Shown here: positions 7,847 to 14,660 of the stretch, piece by piece
Layout: every line of letters starts with the position of its first letter
How positions within the stretch are numbered: the stretch's first letter is position 1
Origin: a virus
Virus record (IMG/VR): IMGVR_UViG_3300022925_000171
Coordinates: 1-24,216 of that record
Length of the DNA: 24,216 nucleotides
Strand: one strand, 5' to 3'
Translations under genes and position numbers: made by a program
Notes under the pieces: model-generated
What the model was told of the DNA's origin: nothing
Databases searched by the model: none
What the model saw: only the letters and a program-made list of their open reading frames with translations

Positions 7847-8437
7847 CTAAAAAGTAGTTTGCCACTCTTTAAAATTCTTTCTATCCTCCTTACTAATCCA
7901 TAGTTCATGACCTTCTAAAGAACTATGATTAATCTCAACCCAATTAGGTACTAATTTTCTTTGATGGTTTTCCCATATATGGTACGTTAGTTGTTCTATA
8001 CTTTTATTAAGATAGTTTGCACTTTCAGGAAAATCTTCCATAACCATTTGTCTATAGACTTGCCACTCATAACGATGGCTTTGGTCTTTAACAAAAGGAT
8101 TTCTATCTGAATACCTTTCAATACTATTCATGTCTTTATACATAAAAACAACTAGAACATCTTTTAACTGTTCAGGTATTCGATGTAGATGACAAGATTG
8201 TGATGGACCAAATGAAGAATACTTTGAGTTTTTATGTTTATTATGAAAGGTTACGATTCCATCTTCTGACTCATATTCATCTAAAGACCAAGCAAATTCA
8301 CCTCTTAATTCAGGTAAGTTAAAATCATGAGCAATTACTTTGGTGGTTATTTTATTTCCAGCCCCATGTGGTCCTGTTACAATAATCTTATTGAATTTAC
8401 CAATAACATCTTTTAAACTATTATAATCTCTATTCAT
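7847..8437 (-). CDS. P-loop-like NTPase or transferase
   Basis: 196 residues. A strand KIIVTGPHGAGNKITTK (about 17-33) leads into a helix and resembles a Walker A loop in which Asn-Lys-Ile-Thr replaces the usual G-K-S/T ending. A second strand, DVLVVFMYKD, follows at about 93-102. This fits a P-loop kinase or sulphotransferase-like fold, but I see no clear Walker B or lid motif and cannot name a substrate. The start codon overlaps the stop of the upstream 47-residue gene (ATGA), so translation is probably coupled. Confidence 0.6.
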   Translation of the reverse strand: MNRDYNSLKDVIGKFNKIIVTGPHGAGNKITTKVIAHDFNLPELRGEFAWSLDEYESEDGIVTFHNKHKNSKYSSFGPSQSCHLHRIPEQLKDVLVVFMYKDMNSIERYSDRNPFVKDQSHRYEWQVYRQMVMEDFPESANYLNKSIEQLTYHIWENHQRKLVPNWVEINHSSLEGHELWISKEDRKNFKEWQTTF

Positions 8438-8577
8438 TTTTTACAAATTTTATTACTTGCGTAGTCCTTTAAAATATTAGGAAACCAAGCGTGTATTATT
8501 AGTGCAATACCTGAACTCATTGCTATCTTCCAATGTTTCCAATACGTCATATTAGTTTCTTTTAAATGGTTACTCAT
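8434..8577 (-). CDS. DUF6356-like 47-residue membrane protein
   Basis: A frame from ATG 8577 to TGA 8434. The sequence has YWKHWKIAMSSGIALIIHAWFPNI followed by DYASNKI, which matches the pattern of the DUF6356 family as I remember it: an HxxxA start, then a short hydrophobic helix containing IHAxxP, then an aS.KI end. It overlaps the stop of the upstream gene by 8 bases and its TGA shares bases with the next ATG (ATGA). Overlap at both ends plus the family pattern make it very likely a real gene. Function is unknown. Confidence 0.75.
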   Translation of the reverse strand: MSNHLKETNMTYWKHWKIAMSSGIALIIHAWFPNILKDYASNKICKK

Positions 8578-8962
8578 TTTTTTTAATATTTTCAGTTATT
8601 ATTTTTTCTAATTCTTCACCATACAGATTTGGAAACTCATTTTTAACCATTTTAAGAGGTATGGTTATATTTTTATAATCTTCTTGATGTGCCTCGTCAA
8701 TAATAAATTTATAAAAACCAATACTCTGTTTATCTCTAAAAACTTCTCTTATTATTTTTTGTATATGACTATATTCTTTATTCCATAAATTGACACCTGT
8801 TACGTTTTGTGCTTTACCCCATATAAACTTAACTTTTGGTGTAATCTCTATAACGTAATTTTGAATACTATCTTCAAAAATATCCCTAATATAAAGTTCA
8901 TTTTTATAGTTCCTCTCTATCACATAAAACCTTTGAATGAAATCAATTATATTTTTTTCCAT
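8570..8962 (-). CDS. Unknown 130-residue protein
   Basis: A charged, helix-rich protein with aromatic residues spaced through the N-terminal half (FIQRFYVIERNYKNELYI). No motif or family recognised. It starts exactly at the stop of the upstream 60-residue gene and overlaps the DUF6356-like gene downstream, so it is part of the operon running from 10950. Confidence 0.6.
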   Translation of the reverse strand: MEKNIIDFIQRFYVIERNYKNELYIRDIFEDSIQNYVIEITPKVKFIWGKAQNVTGVNLWNKEYSHIQKIIREVFRDKQSIGFYKFIIDEAHQEDYKNITIPLKMVKNEFPNLYGEELEKIITENIKKNE

Positions 8963-9144
8963 TATGTCTTATTCTTAACTATAGAGATGTAATAGTAATC
9001 ACCAGTCTCTTTGAATTTATTGGTTAGATAATCTCTAACTCCCTTACTGTCATATTTTTCGAGTAAGGTGTCAGCGTAATTATGTTTAGCACTGTCCCAA
9101 ACATCTTCTCTTTCAATATTCTCAATAAGTCTATTTTTAGTCAT
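8962..9144 (-). CDS. Unknown 60-residue protein
   Basis: A small, highly charged protein with repeated Tyr near the end (DYYYISIVKNKT). No family recognised. Start ATG at 9144 is preceded by A-rich sequence; the stop touches the next gene. Its place in the tight gene series supports it being real. Confidence 0.55.
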   Translation of the reverse strand: MTKNRLIENIEREDVWDSAKHNYADTLLEKYDSKGVRDYLTNKFKETGDYYYISIVKNKT

Positions 9145-9170
9145 AATACTATTTTTGGTTTCTTAGTTCA

Positions 9171-9674
9171 TTAATTTTTCTTAACCCAATTACCGCTACC
9201 ACCAAAAGAACCTGCACAACATGGGAAACAATCAGCAGTACCTCCTCCAACACAATTACCGTGACTTCCCCATGTAACCTCAACTCCACCTCCAACGTCT
9301 CCACCAAAGAAGACTCCAAAGGTAGTTGTTGCAAGTAAAGTATCCAAATCTGAATATGTAACATCTCCAACCTGTGTCATCCCACCTGGAAATCCTACAC
9401 CTCCTGAGTTACCATAAAAAACATATGTATCATCACCTACCTGCATGGTTATTTCAATATGTGTATAAAAAAGATAACAATCTATTTCAATCATTGCATC
9501 TGCATTAATGATTGGACCCTCAGGTCTGTATATTGGTTTTTTATCTAATATACGTTCAGTGTGCATATTACCTTTAGTATCAGGGTTTATCCCTAATGAA
9601 TCAAAGTATTTATCAGATTTTCTTCTTCTTTCTTTAATTTGTTCTTCTGTTAATTCAATTCCTGCGTATTTCAT
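9171..9674 (-). CDS. Gly- and Cys-rich protein, unknown function
   Basis: 167 residues with two parts. The N-terminal about 55 residues are charged and helical (ELTEEQIKERRRKSDKYFDSL). The rest is strand-like and Gly-rich (YGNSGGVGFPGG, FGVFFGGDVGGGVEVTWGS) and ends with five Cys in HGNCVGGGTADCFPCCAG. There is no signal peptide, so this is either a cytoplasmic protein or a virion part. The Gly-rich strands suggest a beta-barrel or a lipid-binding or tail-surface domain, but no family can be named. It lies 2 bases after thymidylate synthase. Confidence 0.6.
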   Translation of the reverse strand: MKYAGIELTEEQIKERRRKSDKYFDSLGINPDTKGNMHTERILDKKPIYRPEGPIINADAMIEIDCYLFYTHIEITMQVGDDTYVFYGNSGGVGFPGGMTQVGDVTYSDLDTLLATTTFGVFFGGDVGGGVEVTWGSHGNCVGGGTADCFPCCAGSFGGSGNWVKKN

Positions 9675-9676
9675 TT

Positions 9677-10735
9677 TTAATTACTTAATGGTGCTTTTAT
9701 TGTTGGGTGATACTCATAATTATCTATATTATAATTAAATTCTCCCTTTAGTAGATTTATATTTTTAAGATGGATTGAAGGTAACTTATATCCCTTTCTT
9801 TTTATTTGTTCTTTTGCCTGCTCTAAATGATTATTATAAAGATGAACATCACCTAAATTACCTATCAGTTGGTCAGGAACCATAAACACTTCGTTAGCAA
9901 TTAACTCAAGTAAAGTTGCGTATGAGGCAATGTTAAAAGGTAAACCTAAAAAAGTATCAACCGACCTTTGATTCCACATAAGTGATATTGCTCGTTTAGG
10001 TGTTGGTTCATAATATTTTTCATCGAAGTCAGGTAGATTATTAGGGTCAAAGAATCTCTCCATACCCGTCATATAATTGTTTGTAAACCATATATTATAT
10101 CGTTCTTCATCGGTTAGAAGTCTAGTATATAATTGAAATCCGTAATGACATGGAGGTAGAGTCATTAAATCTAATTCCCCAACATTCCAAGCACTAACCA
10201 TCAATCTTCTTGAATCAGGATTAGTTTTTAACTGTTCAATTAAATTTTTAATCTGGTCTACACTATTTTCAGTATAACCTTGTAATGTTTCACCTTCAAA
10301 AATTTGTTCTCCCTCTTGAAACCAATTTCTCCATTGTGCTCCATAGATAGGACCTAACTCCCCCCACTTCTTAGCAAACTCATCATCGGTTTTGATTCGT
10401 TCAATAAACTCATCCATAGTATCAGGCCAATTACCTTTATACTCATTAGTCTTACTAATATAGTTTTTGAAAGCATCACCGTTCCAGATATTACATCCGT
10501 TATCAACCAAATACTTGATGTTGGTATCTCCTTTTAAGAACCACTTCAATTCAGTCATCATAGTTTTGACTGCCATCTTCTTTGTGGTTAATAGTGGGAA
10601 CCCGTCTTTCATGTTATGTCGAATCGTATAACCAAAAATAGACTTAGTACCTGTACCAGTCCTGTCTGATTTATTAACACCGTGTTCTAAGATAGTTAAT
10701 AATAAATCTCTATACTGTTCGTCTAATTTATTCAT
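9677..10735 (-). CDS. thyA: Thymidylate synthase (ThyA type)
   Basis: 352 residues; makes dTMP from dUMP using methylene-tetrahydrofolate, working with the DHFR-like protein of the window. Visible signatures: DRTGTGT (24-30) for dUMP phosphate, FPLLTTKK (46-53), ArgArg at 176-177, the active-site LPPCH with Cys196, and RSVDTFLGLPFNIASY (257-272) for pyrimidine recognition. It is longer than the usual about 264 residues, with an extra segment at about 207-247 after the catalytic loop and one at about 92-125, both in places where ThyA proteins are known to vary in length. It lies in the operon from 10950, 2 bases after the preceding gene. Confidence 0.97.
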   Translation of the reverse strand: MNKLDEQYRDLLLTILEHGVNKSDRTGTGTKSIFGYTIRHNMKDGFPLLTTKKMAVKTMMTELKWFLKGDTNIKYLVDNGCNIWNGDAFKNYISKTNEYKGNWPDTMDEFIERIKTDDEFAKKWGELGPIYGAQWRNWFQEGEQIFEGETLQGYTENSVDQIKNLIEQLKTNPDSRRLMVSAWNVGELDLMTLPPCHYGFQLYTRLLTDEERYNIWFTNNYMTGMERFFDPNNLPDFDEKYYEPTPKRAISLMWNQRSVDTFLGLPFNIASYATLLELIANEVFMVPDQLIGNLGDVHLYNNHLEQAKEQIKRKGYKLPSIHLKNINLLKGEFNYNIDNYEYHPTIKAPLSN

Positions 10736-10737
10736 TT

Positions 10738-10950
10738 TTAAGAATGTATATATTCAATTATAGTTGATTGTATAGGTACTCTGAGAATTGGGACACTAGG
10801 ACCAGTAGGTTCTTGTTTTTGTCTAACTTCATAGTACTTATCCTCATCCTTTATGGTTGTCACATTAGGATATTCCATCACATAGTTTTTATCAGTATCT
10901 GGTTTAAAAACCATCGTGTGTTTTTTTGTGTTAAATGTTAATTTTATCAT
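10738..10950 (-). CDS. Unknown 70-residue protein
   Basis: A small strand-rich protein without a membrane segment (KLTFNTKKHTMVFKPD at the start). No family recognised. It is the first gene of the operon that includes thymidylate synthase, starting just after a terminator (10973-11006). The gap of about 25 bases holds TATACCTT and a long A-run, but no good host-type promoter. Confidence 0.6.
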   Translation of the reverse strand: MIKLTFNTKKHTMVFKPDTDKNYVMEYPNVTTIKDEDKYYEVRQKQEPTGPSVPILRVPIQSTIIEYIHS

Positions 10951-10972
10951 AGTATTATTTTTTTTAAGGTAT

Positions 10973-11006
10973 AAAAAAACCTTTCTCCTAAAATAGAAGA
11001 AAGGTT
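10973..11006 (-). terminator. Intrinsic terminator after the gene at 11032
   Basis: On the minus strand a stem of about 9 bp (AACCTTTCT with AGAAAGGTT, 11006 to 10978) is followed by a run of U. It lies about 25 bases beyond the stop of the 99-residue gene. Confidence 0.85.
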
Positions 11007-11031
11007 ACTATTTGTCAATAAATTATTTTGA

Positions 11032-11331
11032 TTAAGTACCTATAACTAAATCATCATAATTTAGTTTTTCCATACCTTTTAGCTCTTCCTCAGCCTCATC
11101 GTACATAAAAGATTTTACAACAGACACTAAACCTTGTTCAGATTGTGCTATTTTACTTTCCATCCAATCTTCAAGTTGTTCACCATCTTCCATTTGTTCC
11201 CACATTTTATAGGCTAATGTTGCAATAGTAAATAACTGTTGTTTGGCCATATAAGAACCTTCATGAGACCCTTCTTTGATATTTGATTTTAATCTACGTA
11301 ACTGAGATTCTGTTATTATTATATTTGACAT
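11032..11331 (-). CDS. Small conserved T4-like phage protein with possible N-terminal tag
   Basis: 99 residues. The N-terminus, IIITESQLRRL followed by NIKEGSHEGSYMAK, contains two (I/L)xE sites (ITE|S and IKE|G) of the sort cut by T4-type prohead proteases. The rest (AKQQLFTIATLAYKMWEQM, then LEDWMESKIAQSEQGLVSVVKSFMYDE) matches my memory of a helical module common in large T4-like phages, in which a paired helix contains W-x-x-x-K-I. I know of no proven function; a packaged or capsid-associated protein is the most likely role. It is a single-gene unit flanked by terminators. Confidence 0.7.
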   Translation of the reverse strand: MSNIIITESQLRRLKSNIKEGSHEGSYMAKQQLFTIATLAYKMWEQMEDGEQLEDWMESKIAQSEQGLVSVVKSFMYDEAEEELKGMEKLNYDDLVIGT

Positions 11332-11341
11332 ATCTTTTGGT

Positions 11342-11357
11342 GTTTTATTATAAATAT
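11342..11357 (-). promoter_or_regulatory. ATATTTATAATAAAAC motif before the gene at 11331
   Basis: This minus-strand sequence differs little from the 16-base motif before 5888 and 18541. It lies between a terminator (11386-11416) and an isolated gene, where a promoter must exist, and no TAnnTTTG box is present. Candidate late promoter, by inference. Confidence 0.4.
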
Positions 11358-11385
11358 ATGAATGTTAATAAAATTGTAGTTTCAA

Positions 11386-11416
11386 AACTAAAAAAGGTGG
11401 AGTTTCCTCCACCTTT
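11386..11416 (-). terminator. Strong terminator closing the membrane-protein operon
   Basis: On the minus strand, a perfect 10-bp stem AAAGGTGGAG/CTCCACCTTT (11416-11407 with 11402-11393) with a GAAA loop is followed by U-rich sequence. It ends the unit that begins at 13570. A second copy of GGTGGAG lies just upstream (11449-11443), which could compete for the same pairing arm. Confidence 0.9.
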
Positions 11417-11470
11417 AGGGACCGACTTTGGCTATCGGACTACTCCACCATCCTATTTAATCTAATAGGA
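11417..11470 (-). ncRNA. Structured 3' leader to the terminator, possible small RNA or switch
   Basis: Between the stop at 11492 and the terminator, the minus strand holds CCTATT/AATAGG (11469-11464 with 11457-11452), a GGTGGAG copy (11449-11443), and a CCGA/TCGG hairpin (11438-11435 with 11425-11422). The first GGTGGAG could pair with the same CTCCACC arm that forms the terminator, giving two exclusive folds. This may be a processed 3' end or a regulated terminator; no known RNA family is recognised. Confidence 0.4.
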
Positions 11471-11491
11471 AAATCTATCTTTCCTTTACCT

Positions 11492-11698
11492 CTAAACCAT
11501 TTCTTCAATGATTCCTATAACTTCACTAATAATAAGTATGAAACACGCGACTGTCAAGTTAAAGGGTATAAATCCGTAACCAATAATTCTAATCCCTGAT
11601 TTAATAAAACTTATAATTCTATGCCATTTTTGATTGGGCATGTGTTTAATGTCATCACTAACCTCTACTTTACTTGAACTTAATACTTTTTTAATCAT
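11492..11698 (-). CDS. Small membrane protein
   Basis: 68 residues: a polar N-terminus, an amphipathic segment (about 28-40) and one clear hydrophobic helix (about 43-65). No family recognised. It overlaps the cytidylyltransferase gene by 8 bases and is the last gene of the operon from 13570. Confidence 0.6.
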   Translation of the reverse strand: MIKKVLSSSKVEVSDDIKHMPNQKWHRIISFIKSGIRIIGYGFIPFNLTVACFILIISEVIGIIEEMV

Positions 11699-12170
11699 CC
11701 ATTCCTAATTTACGTTCAAAATAATTTGCATCTTTGATTACTTCGGGGTTTTGTTTGATTGTCTGCATCGCAATCATGTCTTTCATTCTGGTAGTCGACC
11801 ATCCGTGTGCTCGTGTAGTATAGACTACTTTGGGAGGTAAGTCGTCCCCCGTAAAAGATTTACCAATATAATCCTCACCTAAAATTCTCACATCAGGTTT
11901 AAAAAATTTAATTAACTCATACAACTCTTCTTCAGTTTGGTAAACATAAACCTCATCAATATATTCAATAGCCATTAATGTTCTATACCTTTCATATAAA
12001 GGAACCACTGGTTTATACTTAGATTTTCTATGAAGTGATGGGTCTCTTTGTAAGAATACAATAAATTTATCACAATGTTTTTTAGCGCTCTCAAATGTGT
12101 AAATGTAACCAGGGTGTATCAAATCGAAATTACCCGCAGTAAATCCTACTATTTCTTTTTTTTCACTCAT
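11691..12170 (-). CDS. Cytidylyltransferase-like nucleotidyltransferase
   Basis: 159 residues of the TagD/RfaE-type nucleotidyltransferase superfamily, which joins CTP (or another NTP) to an alcohol phosphate. GNFDLIHPGY (13-22) is the nucleotide-binding loop, where most relatives have HxGH but this has HPGY; STTRMKD (126-132) is the C-terminal signature; ILGEDYIGK at about 97-105 is also family-typical. I recall the HPGY form as common in a phage-rich branch, so it is probably an enzyme with altered chemistry or a divergent substrate and not a dead copy. It overlaps both neighbours by 4-8 bases, within an operon of small membrane proteins, which could suit a role in lipid or surface polymer precursors. 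Confidence 0.8.
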   Translation of the reverse strand: MSEKKEIVGFTAGNFDLIHPGYIYTFESAKKHCDKFIVFLQRDPSLHRKSKYKPVVPLYERYRTLMAIEYIDEVYVYQTEEELYELIKFFKPDVRILGEDYIGKSFTGDDLPPKVVYTTRAHGWSTTRMKDMIAMQTIKQNPEVIKDANYFERKLGMDD

Positions 12171-12358
12171 ATTTTAAAACTTTCTTTATAATGTTTATCT
12201 TTTTTTACTACCTCATCTAAGGTTAATATTTGACTAATATGATAAGAACTATTATCAGTCATGTAAATGATTACTTGATTTTCAATCTCCTCTATCTCCT
12301 GTATTACCTTGATAGTCTTACTATCTTTTGGTATTACATAATCCCCAACTTTATACAC
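12167..12358 (-). CDS. Small KxGD domain protein
   Basis: 63 residues starting MYKVGDYVIPKDSKTIKVIQEI, a pattern of a small beta-barrel, KOW/SH3-like domain. The protein at 13211 has the same plan (MEKGDKIKDIRDNSIHIVESV), so the two look like distant paralogues in one operon. Function unknown. It overlaps both neighbours. Confidence 0.6.
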   Translation of the reverse strand: MYKVGDYVIPKDSKTIKVIQEIEEIENQVIIYMTDNSSYHISQILTLDEVVKKDKHYKESFKI

Positions 12359-12719
12359 GCTTTAATTGTTTTAGTTTAATACCTAAAAGGTCTAAAGTAT
12401 TTTTATCTTTTACACTCTTTTTAGTTTTCTTTTTTATATCATTAATCAGTCCTTCAATATATTTAATTTCAGGATTAATTTCTTCTTTAACCTTAACAGT
12501 TTTAGAATCTTTAGTTTCTTTCGTTTTAAAACCGTTTATCTTATTTTTAAGGTACAAATAACCTAAATCTATGAGTTTATATGTAAGATAGAATCCAAGA
12601 CAAATAAGACCCACTTCTACAAGTTTCTCAGTTCCTACAAAGTGAACACCTACTAACATAAAGATTAAAACGATAATCATTTTAATCATACTCCATAAAT
12701 TATTAATTATTTTTACCAT
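12351..12719 (-). CDS. Two-helix membrane protein with a charged tail
   Basis: 122 residues. Two hydrophobic helices (about 12-29 and 33-56) are followed by a Lys-rich cytoplasmic-type tail of about 65 residues with helix-forming sequence. No family recognised. Its start abuts the stop of the previous gene and its end overlaps the next start. Confidence 0.6.
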   Translation of the reverse strand: MVKIINNLWSMIKMIIVLIFMLVGVHFVGTEKLVEVGLICLGFYLTYKLIDLGYLYLKNKINGFKTKETKDSKTVKVKEEINPEIKYIEGLINDIKKKTKKSVKDKNTLDLLGIKLKQLKRV

Positions 12720-12976
12720 TATTTTTCCATTTTAGATTTTTGAATTGCATATTCAGCCAAACTTACTGTTTGTGCCTCTCCCATAATAATCGAACATTTA
12801 AGAACATCGTAAGGAATATGGAGAAGAAAATCATTCCCATTAGATGTTGTGAGGTCTTGTTTTAATTCCAAACAAGAATGTACCATTTTAAGGTAAATCT
12901 TAAATTGTATAGAATCCTCAAAAACTTTCTCTTGTAGATTACCAAATGTAGGATGTATAATTTTAACTATTTTCAT
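12719..12976 (-). CDS. Unknown 85-residue protein
   Basis: I place the start at ATG 12976 (MKIVKIIHPTFGN). A longer frame would need a TTG at 12991 and cover more of the upstream gene, while the A-run just upstream of 12976 fits start sites in this genome. The protein is soluble-looking, with two Cys and a C-terminal helix. No family recognised. It overlaps the end of the preceding gene by about 14 bases. Confidence 0.55.
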   Translation of the reverse strand: MKIVKIIHPTFGNLQEKVFEDSIQFKIYLKMVHSCLELKQDLTTSNGNDFLLHIPYDVLKCSIIMGEAQTVSLAEYAIQKSKMEK

Positions 12977-13211
12977 AATATTTTTTTTCAAATTCTTTAA
13001 CGGTTAGTATCTTTTCGTTTTTGGGTTTAACTAAGTTAAAAATTAAACTTTTTATTTTTTCAATCACTTTACTAAGTAATTCAACTGACTCGATTGGTAT
13101 GTATTTTTTACCTTCTGTATAAATAAGTGTAACTTCATCATATACATCTACTGACTCAACGATGTGAATACTATTGTCTCTGATATCTTTTATTTTATCT
13201 CCTTTTTCCAT
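12963..13211 (-). CDS. Small KGD domain protein, related to the gene at 12358
   Basis: I choose ATG 13211 (MEKGDKIKDIRDN), giving 82 residues, because from here the sequence lines up with the 63-residue protein at 12358 and the upstream extension looks non-coding in character. An in-frame ATG at 13274 overlaps the previous gene and remains possible. The first 45 residues look like a small beta-barrel; the rest is a basic helix (KVIEKIKSLIFNLVKPK) that could bind membranes or nucleic acid. Function unknown. Confidence 0.55.
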   Translation of the reverse strand: MEKGDKIKDIRDNSIHIVESVDVYDEVTLIYTEGKKYIPIESVELLSKVIEKIKSLIFNLVKPKNEKILTVKEFEKKYYENS

Positions 13212-13261
13212 ATAACAAATATAATTAAAATTAATGACTTGACCTAATAATTTGAGTGATT

Positions 13262-13570
13262 TTACTGAACCCATTCGTAATCCTCTTCAGTATCATTCCA
13301 TCTGTACTTATCACCGTATACGTCTATAAAAAATTCACCTTCCTTAGTAATTTTACCTCCAAATACTTCCTCTGCATGAGATAGTGAACCTGGTTCTGTA
13401 GGTTTAGGTGAGAATACAATGGTCTTTAAAAGAAATAGAACTAAAATAATTCCTAAAATCCATCCTCCCACTCTACCTGAAGCTGCGAAGATGTTTCCAA
13501 TACCTTTTAGTAATTGTGAACCAAATGTTAAAATGAAACCGATAATGATTAATGTGATAATTCCTTCCAT
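13262..13570 (-). CDS. Two-helix membrane protein, first gene of the operon
   Basis: 102 residues. Hydrophobic helices lie at about 3-22 and 33-54, joined by a Gly-rich turn (KGIGNIFAASGRVGG), with an acidic soluble tail rich in Tyr and Trp. No family recognised. A clear host-type promoter (13591-13621) is just upstream, so this is the head of the unit that runs to 11492. Confidence 0.65.
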   Translation of the reverse strand: MEGIITLIIIGFILTFGSQLLKGIGNIFAASGRVGGWILGIILVLFLLKTIVFSPKPTEPGSLSHAEEVFGGKITKEGEFFIDVYGDKYRWNDTEEDYEWVQ

Positions 13571-13590
13571 AATATTTTTTTTTAGTATTA

Positions 13591-13621
13591 CAAATATAAG
13601 GAATATTATTCTAACTCACAA
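13591..13621 (-). promoter_or_regulatory. Bacteroidota-type promoter of the membrane-protein operon
   Basis: On the minus strand, TTG (13621-13619), 20 bases, then TATATTTG (13598-13591) matches TTG-N19/20-TAnnTTTG. Transcription would start near 13585, about 15 bases before the ATG at 13570. It lies just downstream of the terminator of the large RNA. Confidence 0.65.
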
Positions 13622-13631
13622 ATTATTAGGT

Positions 13632-13664
13632 AAAAAAAAACCTCAGTTGGTTAGAACTGAGGTT
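13632..13664 (-). terminator. Intrinsic terminator of the large structured RNA
   Basis: On the minus strand a perfect 10-bp stem AACCTCAGTT/AACTGAGGTT (13664-13655 with 13648-13639), loop of 6, is followed by at least 9 U. It lies where the structured region ends and before the next promoter. Confidence 0.9.
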
Positions 13665-14554
13665 AAGGAAGATATATATAAAGTATAGAACGCTGAGATT
13701 ACACGTTTATGTGACCTGTCTTTAGTGAGATTACCCTATGTCGGTTGCTCACTTATCCACTATCGTTGCCGAGAGTATCAAGTCAGTGTCGGTTATTTGA
13801 GTGAACCACTCTTCTCGTTAACAACTACTCAACTACTACTTTACTCTGTTAAACCTTGCGAGTTTACGAAGGGATGGCCGTCCCACCAGGTATTTGGTAA
13901 TCGACATCAGAAGACTTGCGGTCTTACCAATGACTTCGTTAGTCTATGACTCGAAGTGTTAGACACCTTTCGTTGTCAACGCCCGAAGAACTTTTGCTTT
14001 CTAATTGTTAGTTAGTATAGCAACTGTGGGATAATGAAAGATGTGCTTCGGGAGAAGGTTCGTTTCTTTTGGAAACAAAATGCTTCACACCTCTCTGTAA
14101 GTCTGTCAACTTACGGTACTTCAGGAATACGTTAACTTATCGTCTCGGAATCCCTTCGTACTGGTACCCAGCCCTACAACATCTGACAGGATGTGTCGAA
14201 CCGTCACCTGTAGCTTTTCCTATTGATATCACTATCTCAACTCTGATATTCCACGGATTCAGAGTAATCTCGTCCCTTTAGCAGTTGCCCTTAGGGTCTT
14301 GATTGTAGCCACTTTGTTTAGTTGTCAGCCTCACGACTGCGGACATTCACGGTGTACTATTCCCGTTTCAATCCCTTTAGTCCCATTACTGGGGTTATCT
14401 AACGACGCTAAACCGCCGTCAAATGTCTTATTTTAACCGTTGTAGAAAAAAGGGGTTAATCTTTTTGTATTTCTTTCACAAACTGTGATGGTCAAATTAG
14501 ACACTTATTAATATTTTCAAAGAACGTCTTCAGTACTCTTACTGATTTGTTTGA

Positions 14555-14585
14555 CAAACTTACAACAAAATTTTCAATCTGTCAA
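14555..14585 (-). promoter_or_regulatory. Second candidate promoter of the large RNA
   Basis: On the minus strand, TTG (14585-14583), 20 bases, then TAAGTTTG (14562-14555). If used, the RNA would start near 14548 and be about 915 bases long. Confidence 0.5.
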
Positions 14586-14660
14586 ATACTTTTTAAAAAA
14601 AATTTCTGAAATAATCAGTAGGGTAAAATATAAATATGCCCGTTTTCTTTAAAAGTTATA

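Larger units (their letters stand above)
13632..14654 (-). ncRNA. Giant structured non-coding RNA (about 1 kb), family unknown
   Basis: About 1,000 bases with no credible protein gene and visibly higher GC than its neighbours. The minus strand carries two Bacteroidota-type promoters at one end (14661-14690 and 14555-14585) and an intrinsic terminator at the other. The sequence folds into many local and nested stems by eye: 14342-14347/14422-14427 with 14349-14352/14416-14419; 14281-14285/14336-14340, abutting the previous stem; 14240-14246/14259-14265 (7 bp); 14179-14183/14190-14194; 14062-14066/14072-14076; 13982-13988/14046-14052 (7 bp), which encloses 13997-14001/14036-14040; 13895-13900/13924-13929; 13799-13803/13807-13811; 13725-13729/13748-13752. 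Size and setting recall the phage-associated RNAs GOLLD and ROOL, but I cannot match it to either, nor to rRNA, tmRNA, RNase P or self-splicing introns. The true 5' end is uncertain. Confidence 0.85.

Noticed and set aside
11416-11450. tRNA gene
   Set aside because: A short CCGA/TCGG hairpin could mimic an anticodon arm, but there is no T arm (GGTTCRA) and no acceptor stem.
12977-12991. Upstream TTG start for the gene at 12719
   Set aside because: It increases overlap with the preceding gene and the A-run before ATG 12976 is the better start context.
13725-14281. Two plus-strand frames of 70-74 codons (13725-13949 and 14069-14281)
   Set aside because: They lie antisense to the structured RNA, lack A-rich start regions, have unusual Cys/His/Leu/Ser-rich composition, and do not resemble any protein. 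Promoters and terminator point to the minus strand.
13700-14460. Ribosomal RNA fragment
   Set aside because: Short matches such as GTGGCTACAAT and AGTACGAAGGGA recall 16S and the 23S sarcin-ricin loop, but no longer stretch aligns and the order does not fit either rRNA. They may simply be common RNA motifs.
13632-14654. Self-splicing intron, tmRNA or RNase P RNA
   Set aside because: No group I core or group II domain V pattern, no tRNA-like ends with a tag frame, and no GAGGAAAGTCC or ACAGAA block typical of RNase P. The element is not inside a split gene.
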